Part shown: in pieces, positions 17,013 to 25,658 of the stretch
Layout: every line of letters starts with the position of its first letter
Position numbering within the stretch: the first letter of the stretch is position 1
DNA from: Streptomyces sp. SAI-127
GTDB taxonomy: Bacteria > Actinomycetota > Actinomycetes > Streptomycetales > Streptomycetaceae
DNA length: 64,000 nt
NCBI RefSeq assembly: GCF_029894425.1
Contig: NZ_JARXYJ010000001.1
Coordinates: forward strand, 6,654,501 to 6,718,500
Direction: 5' to 3'
Program-made: the position numbers and the translations under genes
The notes under the pieces: generated by a model
Told to the model about the DNA's origin: nothing
Seen by the model: the letters and a program-made list of their open reading frames with translations, nothing else
Database searches by the model: none

Positions 17013-18322
17013 CGCACCGTGTCCCATGCCGTCGTCGCGCCGCTTGCGACCAGCGCCCACCAGGCCACCAGTCCGAAGCACACCGCCGTCAGCACGGTCG
17101 AGGGGCCGCCGATGTCGGCGTACAGGAAGTCGGTCAGCTGCCAGATCAGCAGGCCGCAGGCGACGAGTGCGCAGTCGAGCCCGGGGCCGTTCCGCCGTAC
17201 CCGGAACAGCCCGTACAGCCCGCACACCAGCAGGGCCAGCCAGCAGCCCGCCAGCGCGAGCAGTCCGAGCAGGCCCTGTTCGGCGAGGACGAGGAGGTAC
17301 ATGTTGTGCGGGGACAGCAGCGGCTGCTTGCGGAAGTCCGCGCCCGCGCCCTCCGTGTCGCTGCCCGCGGACAGCGCGAGCGAGGCGTGCGCGTCCCGGT
17401 GCTCGGCGAAGCCCTTCAACCCGACGCCGGTGAGCGGCTGTTCGCGCCACATGCCGACCGCCGCCGCCCACAGCGTGTAGCGGTCGGTGACGGACTGGTC
17501 CGGCGCGTCGGTGACCCGTGTGACGCTGTCGACCCGCTCCTGGAGCTGCGCCGAACCCAGTCCGAGCCCGCCCACCAGGATCACGCCCGTCGCGACCACC
17601 GCCGCGGTCACCGCCAGCGCCCGCCGCAGCCCGGCCAGCATCAGCTGCGCCCCGCACGTCACGGCCGTCGCGATCCACGCACCGCGGCTGAAGGACAGCG
17701 CGAGCGGCAGCAGCAGGGCGACTGCGCAAGCGGCGGCAACCGCCCGCTCCCGTACGGAGGTCCGCCCCAGGGCCAGCCCCACCGCGCACACCAGCCCGAA
17801 GGAGACGACGGTCGCCATCCCCATCACGTCGCTCGCCCCGAAGGTACCGACGGCCCGGATGTCCTCGCCCTGGTACGAGGCGCCGGTCCCCGTCATGTAC
17901 TGATGCGTGCCGATCGCGCCCTGCCACCCGGCGAGTCCCACGAACGCCCAGGCCAGCAGCCGGAAGTCACCCCGGTCGCGGATCAGCAGCATGACGGCGG
18001 CCGGGACCAGCACGAACACCTGGAGGTAGCGGCCCATGCCGCTGATCCCCGCGCCCGGCGAGGCGGCCCCCGCCGCGGCGAGCGCGAGCCCGGCCACGGG
18101 AAGGCCCAGCAGCACGACCGCCGTACGGGACAGGGGACGCCGCCGGTCCCGTACGAGACGGATCGCGCAGTACCCGACGACGAGTGCGGAGACCGCGTCG
18201 GCCGGTCCCGCGCCGCCCTCGTCGCCCGGCGCGAGCGGCAGCGCGAGCAGGGCGACCACGGCGAGCACGGGCAGGACGGGGGGCCACTGCCGGACGCGGG
18301 GCAGGGTCAGGGCGAGGGTCAT
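17009..18322 (-). CDS. O-antigen ligase/Wzy-type polymerase
   Basis: A 437-residue polytopic membrane protein of the Wzy_C/WaaL superfamily. It has about 10-12 transmembrane segments and a large extracellular loop containing the motif region WREQPLTGVGLKGFAEHRDAH, then LSPHNMYLLVLAEQG, where the conserved His-Asn is typical. It should polymerise or transfer the lipid-linked glycan on the outer face of the membrane. It sits four bases after the sugar transferase stop in the same operon. Confidence 0.88.
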   Translation of the reverse strand: MTLALTLPRVRQWPPVLPVLAVVALLALPLAPGDEGGAGPADAVSALVVGYCAIRLVRDRRRPLSRTAVVLLGLPVAGLALAAAGAASPGAGISGMGRYLQVFVLVPAAVMLLIRDRGDFRLLAWAFVGLAGWQGAIGTHQYMTGTGASYQGEDIRAVGTFGASDVMGMATVVSFGLVCAVGLALGRTSVRERAVAAACAVALLLPLALSFSRGAWIATAVTCGAQLMLAGLRRALAVTAAVVATGVILVGGLGLGSAQLQERVDSVTRVTDAPDQSVTDRYTLWAAAVGMWREQPLTGVGLKGFAEHRDAHASLALSAGSDTEGAGADFRKQPLLSPHNMYLLVLAEQGLLGLLALAGCWLALLVCGLYGLFRVRRNGPGLDCALVACGLLIWQLTDFLYADIGGPSTVLTAVCFGLVAWWALVASGATTAWDTVR

Positions 18323-18326
18323 GTGC

Positions 18327-19751
18327 TCAGCTCCCCGTCGGGCGCACGAGCGCGGCCGCGGTGCGCAGCAGGATGCAGACGTCCTGCCACAGCGACCAGT
18401 TGTCGATGTAGGCGTTGTCGAAACGGGCCCGGTCCTCGATGGAGGTGTCCCCGCGCAGACCGTGGATCTGGGAGAGGCCGGTGATGCCGGTCTGCATGCG
18501 GTGGCGGGCCGCGTAACCCGGGTGGGCCTGGCTGAACTTGGCGACGAAGTACGGGCGTTCGGGGCGCGGTCCGACCAGGCTCATGTCGCCCCACAGGACG
18601 TTCCACAGCTGGAGCAGCTCGTCCAGTGAGGTGCGGCGCAGGAAGCGGCAGAACCACGGCATGCGGTGTTCGTTCGCCACACTCCAGCGGGTCGCCGCCT
18701 CGTGCTCGTCGACCGGGCGGTGGGTGCGGAACTTCAGCAGGGTGAAGGGCCGGCCGTCCTTGCCGATGCGCTCCTGCCGGAACACCACGCCCGGCCCGCC
18801 GGTCATTCGCAGCGCGAGCGCGCACACCAGCAGCAGCGGGCTGACCATCAGCAACAGCGTCCCGGAGACGGCCACGTCCAGCGCCCGCTTGCCGAGACCG
18901 CCGTGCCACCGCGAGCCCATCTCCAGCCGACGACAGGAGAACCCGGCGAGCTGGTCCTTCGAGGCGTACGACGGTGAGTCCGGCTCCACCTCCCACACCG
19001 CGCAGCCCGACTCGGCGAGCGCCCGCAGCAGCGGCCCCTGGGCCGAGCGTGCGGAGGGATGGACGACCAGGACGTCCCGCACAGCGTTCTGGATGAGGGC
19101 TCGCTCGACCTCCTCGCCGGTCGTCAGCACCGGCAACTGGCCCCCGCCGTCCGGCTGTTCGGTCACGATCCCCACCGGCCGCACCCCGCACCGCGGATGC
19201 CGCAGTACGGCGGCGGCCACCCGCTGCGCGGTCGCGGCCGGGCCGACGACCAGCGCGGCCCGCGGCCGGGCGCGCCGCAGCACGCGCCGCCGCCAGTGCA
19301 CGGCGCCCCGGGCCGCGCAGGCCGTCGCCGACTGGAGCACGAAGCCCGCGGCGAGGGTGCGGGCCGGCAGGGCATGGTGGGGTGCGTACGCGGCGACGAG
19401 CGCCGCGACCGCCAGCCAGGCGATCGCGATCCGGCCGCACACGGAGGGCAGTTCGTCGAGGATCCCCGGCACCGGCCGGGCCGAGTGCCGGCGCAGCAGC
19501 ATCGACGCGGTCACCAGCAGCGCCACCAGCAGCACTTGGTGCTCCGCGCCGGCGAGTGTCACCGCGCCCAGCAGGGCGGCGACGCTGTCCGCGGCGAGCA
19601 GCGGGGCCGTGGAGGCGGGCCGGGACGGGGGTCTGCGGGCCGGGAAGCGGAAACCGGCTGCGGTGCCGCGCGACGGCATGACGAACAGGGGCGCGAAACC
19701 GGGATCCCGAGGCTGGGCACCGGGCGAGGGGACGGTACTTTCCGCGGTCAC
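18327..19751 (-). CDS. initiating sugar transferase (WbaP/WcaJ-like)
   Basis: A 474-residue polyisoprenyl-phosphate hexose-1-phosphate transferase. The N-terminal half has several membrane segments and a CoA-binding-like Rossmann portion (ALVVGPAATAQRVAAAV). The C-terminal catalytic domain is clear: KRALDVAVSGTLLL membrane helix, VVFRQERIGKDGRPFTLLKFRT, DELLQLWNVLWGDMSLVGPRPERP and GITGLSQIHG. This enzyme charges undecaprenyl phosphate with the first sugar and so commits the operon to lipid-linked glycan synthesis. The GTG start overlaps the upstream glycosyltransferase stop (GTGA). Confidence 0.93.
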   Translation of the reverse strand: MTAESTVPSPGAQPRDPGFAPLFVMPSRGTAAGFRFPARRPPSRPASTAPLLAADSVAALLGAVTLAGAEHQVLLVALLVTASMLLRRHSARPVPGILDELPSVCGRIAIAWLAVAALVAAYAPHHALPARTLAAGFVLQSATACAARGAVHWRRRVLRRARPRAALVVGPAATAQRVAAAVLRHPRCGVRPVGIVTEQPDGGGQLPVLTTGEEVERALIQNAVRDVLVVHPSARSAQGPLLRALAESGCAVWEVEPDSPSYASKDQLAGFSCRRLEMGSRWHGGLGKRALDVAVSGTLLLMVSPLLLVCALALRMTGGPGVVFRQERIGKDGRPFTLLKFRTHRPVDEHEAATRWSVANEHRMPWFCRFLRRTSLDELLQLWNVLWGDMSLVGPRPERPYFVAKFSQAHPGYAARHRMQTGITGLSQIHGLRGDTSIEDRARFDNAYIDNWSLWQDVCILLRTAAALVRPTGS

Positions 19752-20923
19752 GAGTGGATGAACTCCCTGTACTCGGTGGGCACGGCGTATGCGGCGGCCG
19801 GGCCGCCGAGCACGTCGCGGTACACGGCCGCCACCGCCTCGGCGGTGAGCCGTACGTCGTGCGTGGACAGGACGTGGCGGCGCCCCTGGTGGCCGAGCGC
19901 CTCGCGCAGCAACGGGTCGAGCAGCAGCGTGGTGACCGCCTCGGCGAGCGGCGTCGGATCACCCGGCGGCACCAGGCAGCGGGGGACGAGCGCGGGCGGC
20001 AGGCTCTCCCGGGCACCGTCCACATCGGTCAGCACCACGGGCCGTCCGCAGGACATCGCCTCCAGCGGGGCGAGCGCCATGCCCTCCCAGAGCGAGGGCA
20101 GCACGACCAGGTCGGCGGCCTGGTACCAGGGCGCGGTGTCGGTGACTGCCCCGGCGAACAGCACGGACCGCGGTGCGCGGGAGCGCAGCCGTTCCTGGTC
20201 GGGCCCGTCACCGACGAGCACGAGCCGGGCGTCCGGCACCCGCCGCGACACGCTGTCCCAGGCGTCCAGCAGGATGTCCTGCCCCTTCTGCCGGCACAGC
20301 CGCCCCACGCACACCACGAGAGGCGCCGCCGGATCGACATCGGGAAGGACACCGGACCGTACGGTGTCGACGGGGGCGGGGTGGAAACGTTCGGGCCGGA
20401 TGCCGTTGGGGACCACCGTCCACCGCCCGCCGATGCCGGCGCGCACGCCGGTCGCGCGCTCCGCCGCGCTCACACACACCACTTGGGACGCCCAACGCGC
20501 CGCCCACCGCTCCCACCGCAGCGCGAGCGCCGCCGTCATCCCGCCGACCGCCTCGAAAGACCAGGCGTGCGGCTGGAACACGGTCGGGATCCGCCCGCGT
20601 ACCGCGAGCCGGCCGACCAGGCCCGCCTTCGCGCTGTGCGCGTGCACCAGGTCGGGCCGCACGTCCGCGATCACCTGACCGAGCCGCCGTACCTCGTGCA
20701 CGAGGGCCGGACCCGGCGAGCGGGTGGCGTGCCAGTGCCGTACGTCGGCGCCGAGCCCGCGCAGGGCGGGGGCGAGGGGGCCGTCCGGGCAGGCGACCGT
20801 CACGTGCAGACCGGCCGCGAGCTGGGCTCGGGCCAGGTCCGTCACCACACGGGCGACCCCGCCGTCCACGGGCTGGGTCAGATGCAGGACTCGCGGCCGG
20901 GGATCGGGGACTGACTGGTGCAT
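19748..20923 (-). CDS. glycosyltransferase family 4-type, first clear gene of the operon
   Basis: A 391-residue GT-B glycosyltransferase. The N-terminus VLHLTQPVDGGVARVVTDLARAQ is the acceptor domain. WTVVPNGIRPERFHPAP and LPSLWEGMALAPLEAMSCGRPVV (E-x7-E) are donor-domain motifs. I chose ATG 20923 rather than GTG 20941 because GAGGA lies 7 bp upstream of it. It heads the leftward run of eight overlapping or abutting polysaccharide genes ending at 11700, with only a small unknown gene before it. Confidence 0.88.
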   Translation of the reverse strand: MHQSVPDPRPRVLHLTQPVDGGVARVVTDLARAQLAAGLHVTVACPDGPLAPALRGLGADVRHWHATRSPGPALVHEVRRLGQVIADVRPDLVHAHSAKAGLVGRLAVRGRIPTVFQPHAWSFEAVGGMTAALALRWERWAARWASQVVCVSAAERATGVRAGIGGRWTVVPNGIRPERFHPAPVDTVRSGVLPDVDPAAPLVVCVGRLCRQKGQDILLDAWDSVSRRVPDARLVLVGDGPDQERLRSRAPRSVLFAGAVTDTAPWYQAADLVVLPSLWEGMALAPLEAMSCGRPVVLTDVDGARESLPPALVPRCLVPPGDPTPLAEAVTTLLLDPLLREALGHQGRRHVLSTHDVRLTAEAVAAVYRDVLGGPAAAYAVPTEYREFIHS

Positions 20924-20971
20924 GCGCGTTTCCTCGCTCACGGACGGCGCTCGGGACAGGAGGGAAGGCGC

Positions 20972-21247
20972 CTACGCGCGGGCGGCAGCAGCGACGAAGA
21001 GCACGCCGGCCCTGGCCGCGTCGCGCTGGGAAACGAGCCGGAAGGCCGACTGGTCACCACCGGACCGCAGCGCCTTGCCGAGTTCGAACAGATCGGGGGC
21101 GTGACCGAGGGCGTTCACGCCGAGGCCGTGCAACCGCATCCGCATCCCGGTACGGGAGTTGAGTGCCTCGTATCCGTCGAAGCCGTTGTCCGCCGCGCGG
21201 ACGCCGCCCCTGGCAACGTGGCACAGCGGGACCCGGGAAATACGCAT
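20972..21247 (-). CDS. small hypothetical protein leading the polysaccharide operon
   Basis: A possible 91-residue basic protein (MRISRVPLCHVARGGVRAAD...) with no recognised domain. It ends 48 bp before the first glycosyltransferase and shares its orientation. ATG 21247 is about 10 bp after AAAGGG; an ATG at 21256 is also possible. Codon usage is only moderately Streptomyces-like. It could be a real first gene or a non-coding leader. Confidence 0.42.
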   Translation of the reverse strand: MRISRVPLCHVARGGVRAADNGFDGYEALNSRTGMRMRLHGLGVNALGHAPDLFELGKALRSGGDQSAFRLVSQRDAARAGVLFVAAAARA

Positions 21248-21499
21248 GACCGGCATTGCCCTTTCGGGAAGGTGGCGTGACGAATGCGATGTGCTGGCTG
21301 CATGGGTGCCTCAAGAGCTTCGCAACCCTATCCGGTATGCGCATTTAGTCCGTGAAACCCGACATGTGTGTCGGGCGGTGAGGCACGTTCGTTCGTGAGA
21401 TCACCCCATTGGCGGCACAACCCGCGCGGGCGCCACGCGTTGACACAGGGCCGGGCATCCCCGCCCGGTTGTTTGTGTCAACCCAAGGAGTACCTCTCC
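21248..21499. promoter_or_regulatory. divergent promoter region, polysaccharide operon / chpF
   Basis: A 250-bp region separates the leftward polysaccharide operon from the rightward chaplin and must contain both promoters. The chaplin side ends with a strong AAGGAG at 21485-21490. No confident sigma-factor or Bld-regulator box is recognised by eye. Confidence 0.5.
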
Positions 21500-21739
21500 A
21501 TGTCGCGTATCGCGAAGGGCCTGGCCCTGACCACCGTTGCGGCCGCCGCCGTTGCGGGCACCGCGGGCATCGCCGCCGCCGACAGCGGCGCGCAGGGCGT
21601 TGCCGCCCACTCCCCGGGCGTGCTGTCGGGCAACGTCATCCAGGTCCCGATCCACGTTCCGATCAACGTTTGCGGCAACACCGTCAACGGCATCGCTGCG
21701 CTGAACCCCGCGTTCGGCAATGAGTGCGAGAACGACTGA
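21500..21739 (+). CDS. chpF: short chaplin
   Basis: A 79-residue short chaplin with a signal peptide (about 1-28, AAA-D) and one chaplin domain: GAQGVAAHSPGVLSGNVIQ, VPINVCGNTVNGIAALNP and AFGNEC, with Cys58 and Cys76 as the conserved pair. Its role is amyloid formation at the aerial surface. AAGGAG lies 9 bp before ATG 21500. Its place downstream of the polysaccharide operon matches chpF in S. coelicolor (recalled synteny). Confidence 0.94.
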   Translation: MSRIAKGLALTTVAAAAVAGTAGIAAADSGAQGVAAHSPGVLSGNVIQVPIHVPINVCGNTVNGIAALNPAFGNECEND

Positions 21740-21760
21740 CGTCGGCTCTCCGCCTTCGCC

Positions 21761-21800
21761 GGCCGCCCTCCCGTGGACCCGTCCACGGGAGCGCGGCCGG
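21761..21800 (+). terminator. terminator hairpin after chpF
   Basis: An 11-bp perfect stem CTCCCGTGGAC / GTCCACGGGAG with outer GGCCG-type pairing lies 22 bp after the chaplin stop. No T-run is present. Confidence 0.65.
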
Positions 21801-21986
21801 TCCGTGTTTCCCCGGATGGGGGGTGACCTGCGGAGCGCGTGAGCCCGGTCCTGAGGCGCCCCTCACCAGGGGCGATGTCCGAGGGGCGCAGGCGGGGCGG
21901 TGTCAGGGAGTGATCGCTGGGTTGCAGGGCGCGGTCGTCGCTTCCACGGTGGGCTCAAGATCCGACGCACATCGAAAGGAACACCC

Positions 21987-22646
21987 ATGCGTGGTCTGCC
22001 CGCACGGTGCTTCGCCTCCTGCGCACTCTGCGCCGCACTTCTCGTCGCGGTCGCCGGCCCCACCGCGGCGGCCTCCCGTGGGCCCGTGCCCGTCCCCCAC
22101 GCGGACGCGCTCCGCCCCCAGGTCGAGGCGCTGGCCGAGCTGGGAGGCGTGCTCACCCCGGTCACCGACCTGCTGAACACCGTGCTCAAGGCCGACAACG
22201 GCCAGATCTCCGCCGAGCAGGCGGCCAAGCTCGGGGACGCCGTCAAGGACGCCACCGCGAAGATCACCGAGGAGGCCTCGGCGGCCGCCGTCACCCTGCC
22301 CGCCACAGGCATGACGACGACACCGAGCACGACGACGGGCAGTACGACGACGCCGACCCCCTCCCTGCTGCTCACGCTCATCCAGAACGGCGACGCCGGG
22401 GCGCGGTCCGTAAAGGCGCCGGCCGACCTGCTGGACGACGCGATCGACGCCCTGGAGAAGGCGATCGACGCCCTGCTCGAGGCGGTCACCTCCGGAGAGG
22501 CCACCCAGGTCGAGTCCACCCTCCCCGCCGTGGTCAGCGGCCTGGTCGACGCCGTCGCCGCCACCATGATCGACACCGAGCTGCCCGCTCCCGACCTGGC
22601 GGGCCTGTCCTCCCTGCCCAGCAGCTCACAACTGCCCGTGTCGTGA
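21987..22646 (+). CDS. secreted protein with coiled/helical segments, unknown function
   Basis: A 219-residue predicted secreted protein. The signal peptide is residues 1 to about 30 (GPTAAA-S). The mature chain has two Leu/Ala-rich helical regions (about 40-85 and 140-200, e.g. LLDDAIDALEKAIDALLEAV) joined by a Thr/Ser/Pro-rich linker (TTTPSTTTGSTTTPTPS). No catalytic motif or known domain is recognised. ATG 21987 follows GAAAGGA. It lies between chpF and another secreted protein, consistent with a surface locus. Confidence 0.8.
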   Translation: MRGLPARCFASCALCAALLVAVAGPTAAASRGPVPVPHADALRPQVEALAELGGVLTPVTDLLNTVLKADNGQISAEQAAKLGDAVKDATAKITEEASAAAVTLPATGMTTTPSTTTGSTTTPTPSLLLTLIQNGDAGARSVKAPADLLDDAIDALEKAIDALLEAVTSGEATQVESTLPAVVSGLVDAVAATMIDTELPAPDLAGLSSLPSSSQLPVS

Positions 22647-22809
22647 CGCGCCCGCATCACAGGCGGGCCGGTCTCTCCCGAGGCCGGCACCCGGCATTTT
22701 CATGAAAGCCCAATATCCGCGCACGGAGTTTCCGCTCCGGCCGGGGCTCGTTGGGCACGGTGTCGGACTTGCCCGCCCGACGACATGAATTGCCGAAGAG
22801 AGGAACACG

Positions 22810-23091
22810 ATGAAGTCCCTGAAGGCTGCTGCTGTAGTTGCCGGTTCCCTGGTTCTTGCCGGTGCCGCCGCGCCCGCGTTCGCTCAGGACACCGCCGATC
22901 TGACGCCCACCAGCCTCAACGGCGCCGTCAACTCGCTCACCAAGGGCCCCCTCGACGTGCGGCCGCTGCAGCACCAGTCGGACGCGCTGAACACGGAGAA
23001 GAAGAAGTCGCCGCTCCACACCGCCAAGAAGGCGACCACCAAGCTGAACTCCAGGCCCGGACTCCTCGGTGGGCTTCCCGTGGGGAACTGA
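22810..23091 (+). CDS. small secreted basic protein, unknown function
   Basis: A 93-residue predicted secreted protein. The signal peptide (about 1-25, AFA-Q) is followed by TADLTPTSLNGAVNSLTKGPLDVRPL and a Lys-rich tail (TEKKKSPLHTAKKATTKLN) ending GLLGGLPVGN. There are no cysteines in the mature part. GAGAGGAACACG precedes ATG 22810. No family is recognised. Confidence 0.8.
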   Translation: MKSLKAAAVVAGSLVLAGAAAPAFAQDTADLTPTSLNGAVNSLTKGPLDVRPLQHQSDALNTEKKKSPLHTAKKATTKLNSRPGLLGGLPVGN

Positions 23092-23278
23092 CGTCATCCT
23101 CCACGCCGGGGCCGATTTCCCAGCGGCGGCTGCCGCCCGGGATCGGCCCTTCGTGCTGTTCGAGCCGGACAGCACGGCGGAGCGGCGCCTCCCTCGTTCG
23201 GATGGAGACGGCATCAGCGCTCCCCCGCCCGGGTGAGAAACGGCCGCCCCCCGTCCGGCCCGTGGATACGGTCGCGCG

Positions 23279-23776
23279 GTGACCAAAACCTCCAGCGAAG
23301 CCCGCCCTCTGCGCACCGCTGATCTCGGCACTCTCATGATCACGGCTTGGAGCGGCGAGGCTCCCGACGGCCACGACATGGCCTACCTCCTCGCGTGTTC
23401 CCTCGGAAACGCCCCCGACGGCCCCGAGGCCGCGACCGCCGCCGTCGAGAGGCTGCTGAACGACAACGGCCTGCCCGTCGGCGGTGGCCTGGTCGACGGC
23501 AACGTCAGGCTGAGCCTGCCGGTCACCCTGCTCGTGGTGGCCGGGCACGCCGTCGTCACCATGCCGCATCTGAACACCAAGTGCCCGGTACCGCCGCAAT
23601 GGCTCGCGGCGGTCGCCAAGCGCGGTTACGCCTACTTCGTGTTCACCACCCGCCCCTGGCCCGAGGCCTCGCGCCAGTCCGTCACTCCGGACGGACTGGC
23701 CGCGTTCGCGGGTGCCGAAGAGACGCTGAAGGCCGCCGCCCACATCGTCCTGCCGGCGCGCAGCCTGCGCTCCTGA
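23279..23776 (+). CDS. hypothetical protein, DUF5949-like
   Basis: A 165-residue cytoplasmic protein resembling a Streptomyces-restricted DUF5949-type family (tentative, from the LGTLMITAWSG... DMAYLLACSLGNAPDGPE pattern). No signal peptide or catalytic motif is seen. The GTG start at 23279 is in a region without a strong Shine-Dalgarno site. Its stop overlaps the start of the VKOR gene by one base (TGATG), so the two are translationally coupled. Confidence 0.75.
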   Translation: MTKTSSEARPLRTADLGTLMITAWSGEAPDGHDMAYLLACSLGNAPDGPEAATAAVERLLNDNGLPVGGGLVDGNVRLSLPVTLLVVAGHAVVTMPHLNTKCPVPPQWLAAVAKRGYAYFVFTTRPWPEASRQSVTPDGLAAFAGAEETLKAAAHIVLPARSLRS

Positions 23777-24360
23777 TGCGGCGGGCCGAGAGCGGCGGCC
23801 GCGGGTTCGCCCTGCTCCTGCTGTTCACGGGCGCGGCGGGGCTGCTGGCCTCCTGGGTCATCACCCTCGACAAGTTCAAGCTGCTGCAGGACCCCGACTT
23901 CACCCCGGGGTGCAGCCTGAACCCGGTGGTGTCCTGCGGCAGCGTCATGGAGAGCGACCAGGCCGAGGCCTTCGGCTTCCCCAACCCGATGCTGGGACTG
24001 GTGGCGTACGCCATCGTGATCTGCGTCGGCACGAGCCTGCTGGCCGGCGCCGCCTTCCCGCGCTGGTACTGGCTGACCTTCGACGCCGGCTGCCTGTTCG
24101 GCGTCGGCTTCGTGTCGTGGCTGCAGTTCGAGTCGCTGTACCGGATCAATGCCCTGTGTCTGTGGTGCGCACTGGCGTGGGTCGCCACGATCGTCCTGTT
24201 CTGGTACGTGACCTCGTTCGTCGTCCGCCACGCTTTCCTGCCCGCGCCCGGCTGGTCGCGGTCCCTCTTCGCCGAGTTCACCTGGGTGATCCCGCTGTCG
24301 CACGTCGGGATCGTCGGCATGTTGGTCCTGACCCGCTGGTGGGACTTCTGGACGAGCTGA
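23776..24360 (+). CDS. vitamin K epoxide reductase (VKOR) family thiol oxidase
   Basis: A 194-residue membrane protein with four or five transmembrane helices. The VKOR signature is complete: loop cysteines Cys46 and Cys54 (CSLNPVVSC), Ser/Asn residues in VMES..FGFPNPMLGLVAYAI, and the active-site CLWC at 128-131. Bacterial VKOR proteins reoxidise a DsbA-like partner using quinone, driving disulfide formation in exported proteins. No Trx domain is fused. In this locus the likely clients are Cys-paired secreted proteins such as chaplins and rodlins (inference). Confidence 0.92.
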   Translation: MRRAESGGRGFALLLLFTGAAGLLASWVITLDKFKLLQDPDFTPGCSLNPVVSCGSVMESDQAEAFGFPNPMLGLVAYAIVICVGTSLLAGAAFPRWYWLTFDAGCLFGVGFVSWLQFESLYRINALCLWCALAWVATIVLFWYVTSFVVRHAFLPAPGWSRSLFAEFTWVIPLSHVGIVGMLVLTRWWDFWTS

Positions 24361-24476
24361 CCGCCTTACGTCGTACTACTGCGGCAACCGGGGGAATCTC
24401 GCGCTGGTCACCGCATCAGGATCGTTACCGGTACGGACGTTGAGCCAGCCGAAACCTGAAAGGGACCGTATCTGCC

Positions 24477-24992
24477 ATGAGGTCGACCACCCGAGGAACC
24501 CTTGCCGCCGTCATCACGGGCATCGCGGCCGCGGTGGGGGCTGCCGCGTCCCCCGCCGCGGCGGTGGGCACGGTCCCCGTACCCGTGCCGCTGGAGGGCG
24601 CCGAGCGCGCTCTCCACATGGAGCTGCCCGAGGCCGGCGGAAAGGTCCCGCTGCTGATGCCGGGCGTCCCCGAGGCACCGAAGTTCGTCGAGGGACGGAT
24701 CATGCCGGAGCGCGTGATTCCGCCAGTGCCGGTCAACGGCGGGCTGCCCGGCGCCGACCTGAACGCGCCGGTGCCGCACCTCCTCGACGACGAATTCGAC
24801 CACCTCGGCCTCGACGCGCCCGCCGCCGACGTGCGCACGCTGACGCCGGGCCTGGCCCTGGACGCCCCGCTGACCGTTCCCAAGCCCGGCACCGCCGCGC
24901 TGCCGCAGCCGAAGCTCCCGGAGGCGGGCGTCCTGCTGCCGATGGTGCAGGCCGCGCCGGGCGCCGACCTGACCGCGGGGCCCGGCCTGTAG
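24477..24992 (+). CDS. secreted Pro/Leu-rich protein, unknown function
   Basis: A 171-residue predicted secreted protein. After the signal peptide (about 1-29, AAA-V) the chain is rich in Pro, Leu, Val and Gly with no cysteines (VPVPVPLEGAERAL, VPLLMPGVPEAPKFV, KLPEAGVLLPMV). ATG 24477 has AAAGGGACC upstream at slightly long spacing. No domain is recognised. Confidence 0.78.
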   Translation: MRSTTRGTLAAVITGIAAAVGAAASPAAAVGTVPVPVPLEGAERALHMELPEAGGKVPLLMPGVPEAPKFVEGRIMPERVIPPVPVNGGLPGADLNAPVPHLLDDEFDHLGLDAPAADVRTLTPGLALDAPLTVPKPGTAALPQPKLPEAGVLLPMVQAAPGADLTAGPGL

Positions 24993-25007
24993 GGCGCGTC
25001 GACCCGT

Positions 25008-25048
25008 CCGACGGGGCCCGGACCGTGACACGGCCCGGGCCCCGTCGG
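25008..25048 (+). terminator. terminator hairpin before melC operon
   Basis: A long GC-rich stem (CCGACGGGGCCCG / CGGGCCCCGTCGG) with a loop of about 13 nt lies 16 bp after the stop codon and upstream of melC1. Confidence 0.65.
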
Positions 25049-25169
25049 CGCTCCGCGCGCGGAAGTTCACCCCTTGGGCCCTCGGACGGTGACCGCGCAG
25101 GCCGTCGGGCGGTTACCGGTACGGACAACCGAACCCGACCCCTCTTGCGTACGAGACGAGGAGCACACG

Positions 25170-25658
25170 ATGGTCATGAGCGTCGGCCGAACACCGGTGG
25201 GCGCCGATCCCTCCCTGGCGAGCCCGGAGAGAGGTACCCCCGCCCGCCGGAGCAGGCGGGACCTGCTGCTCGGGCTCTTCGGCCCGGCCGCCGTAGCGGT
25301 GGCGCTCACGCCGGTCGTCATCGCCTCGCGGGAGCAGCGCGCGGCCGAACGAGCCGCCCACCTCGCCTTCGACGAGACGTACCGGGGCCGCCTGATCCGC
25401 GGCATCCGCAGCTCCGCGGCCGCCGCCGGCGGTGCTCTCGCTGCCGGGCAGTGGCACGTGACCGTGGACGGACGCCCGCTGCACCTGATGCGCCGCGCCG
25501 ACGGCACCTGGCTGAGCATGGTCGACCACTACCGGTCGTACGCCACTCCTCTGGACGCCGCCCGGGCGGCCGTCGACCAACTGGGGCCCGGGCGGCAGTT
25601 GCGGGAGACCTGGAACGACGGGGCGGACATGGGGGGACACAATGGCGTACACGCGTAG
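25170..25658 (+). CDS. melC1: tyrosinase cofactor/copper chaperone MelC1
   Basis: A 162-residue MelC1 that binds apotyrosinase, delivers copper and carries it through the Tat pathway. It has a twin-arginine signal (ARRSRRDLLLGLFGPAAVAVALTP) and the conserved caddie-protein segments FDETYRGRLIRG, VTVDGRPLHLMRRADGTWLS and VDHYRSYATPLDAARAAVDQLG. ATG 25170 follows GAGGAG. Its end overlaps melC2 by 17 bp, so the two are coupled. Confidence 0.95.
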   Translation: MVMSVGRTPVGADPSLASPERGTPARRSRRDLLLGLFGPAAVAVALTPVVIASREQRAAERAAHLAFDETYRGRLIRGIRSSAAAAGGALAAGQWHVTVDGRPLHLMRRADGTWLSMVDHYRSYATPLDAARAAVDQLGPGRQLRETWNDGADMGGHNGVHA

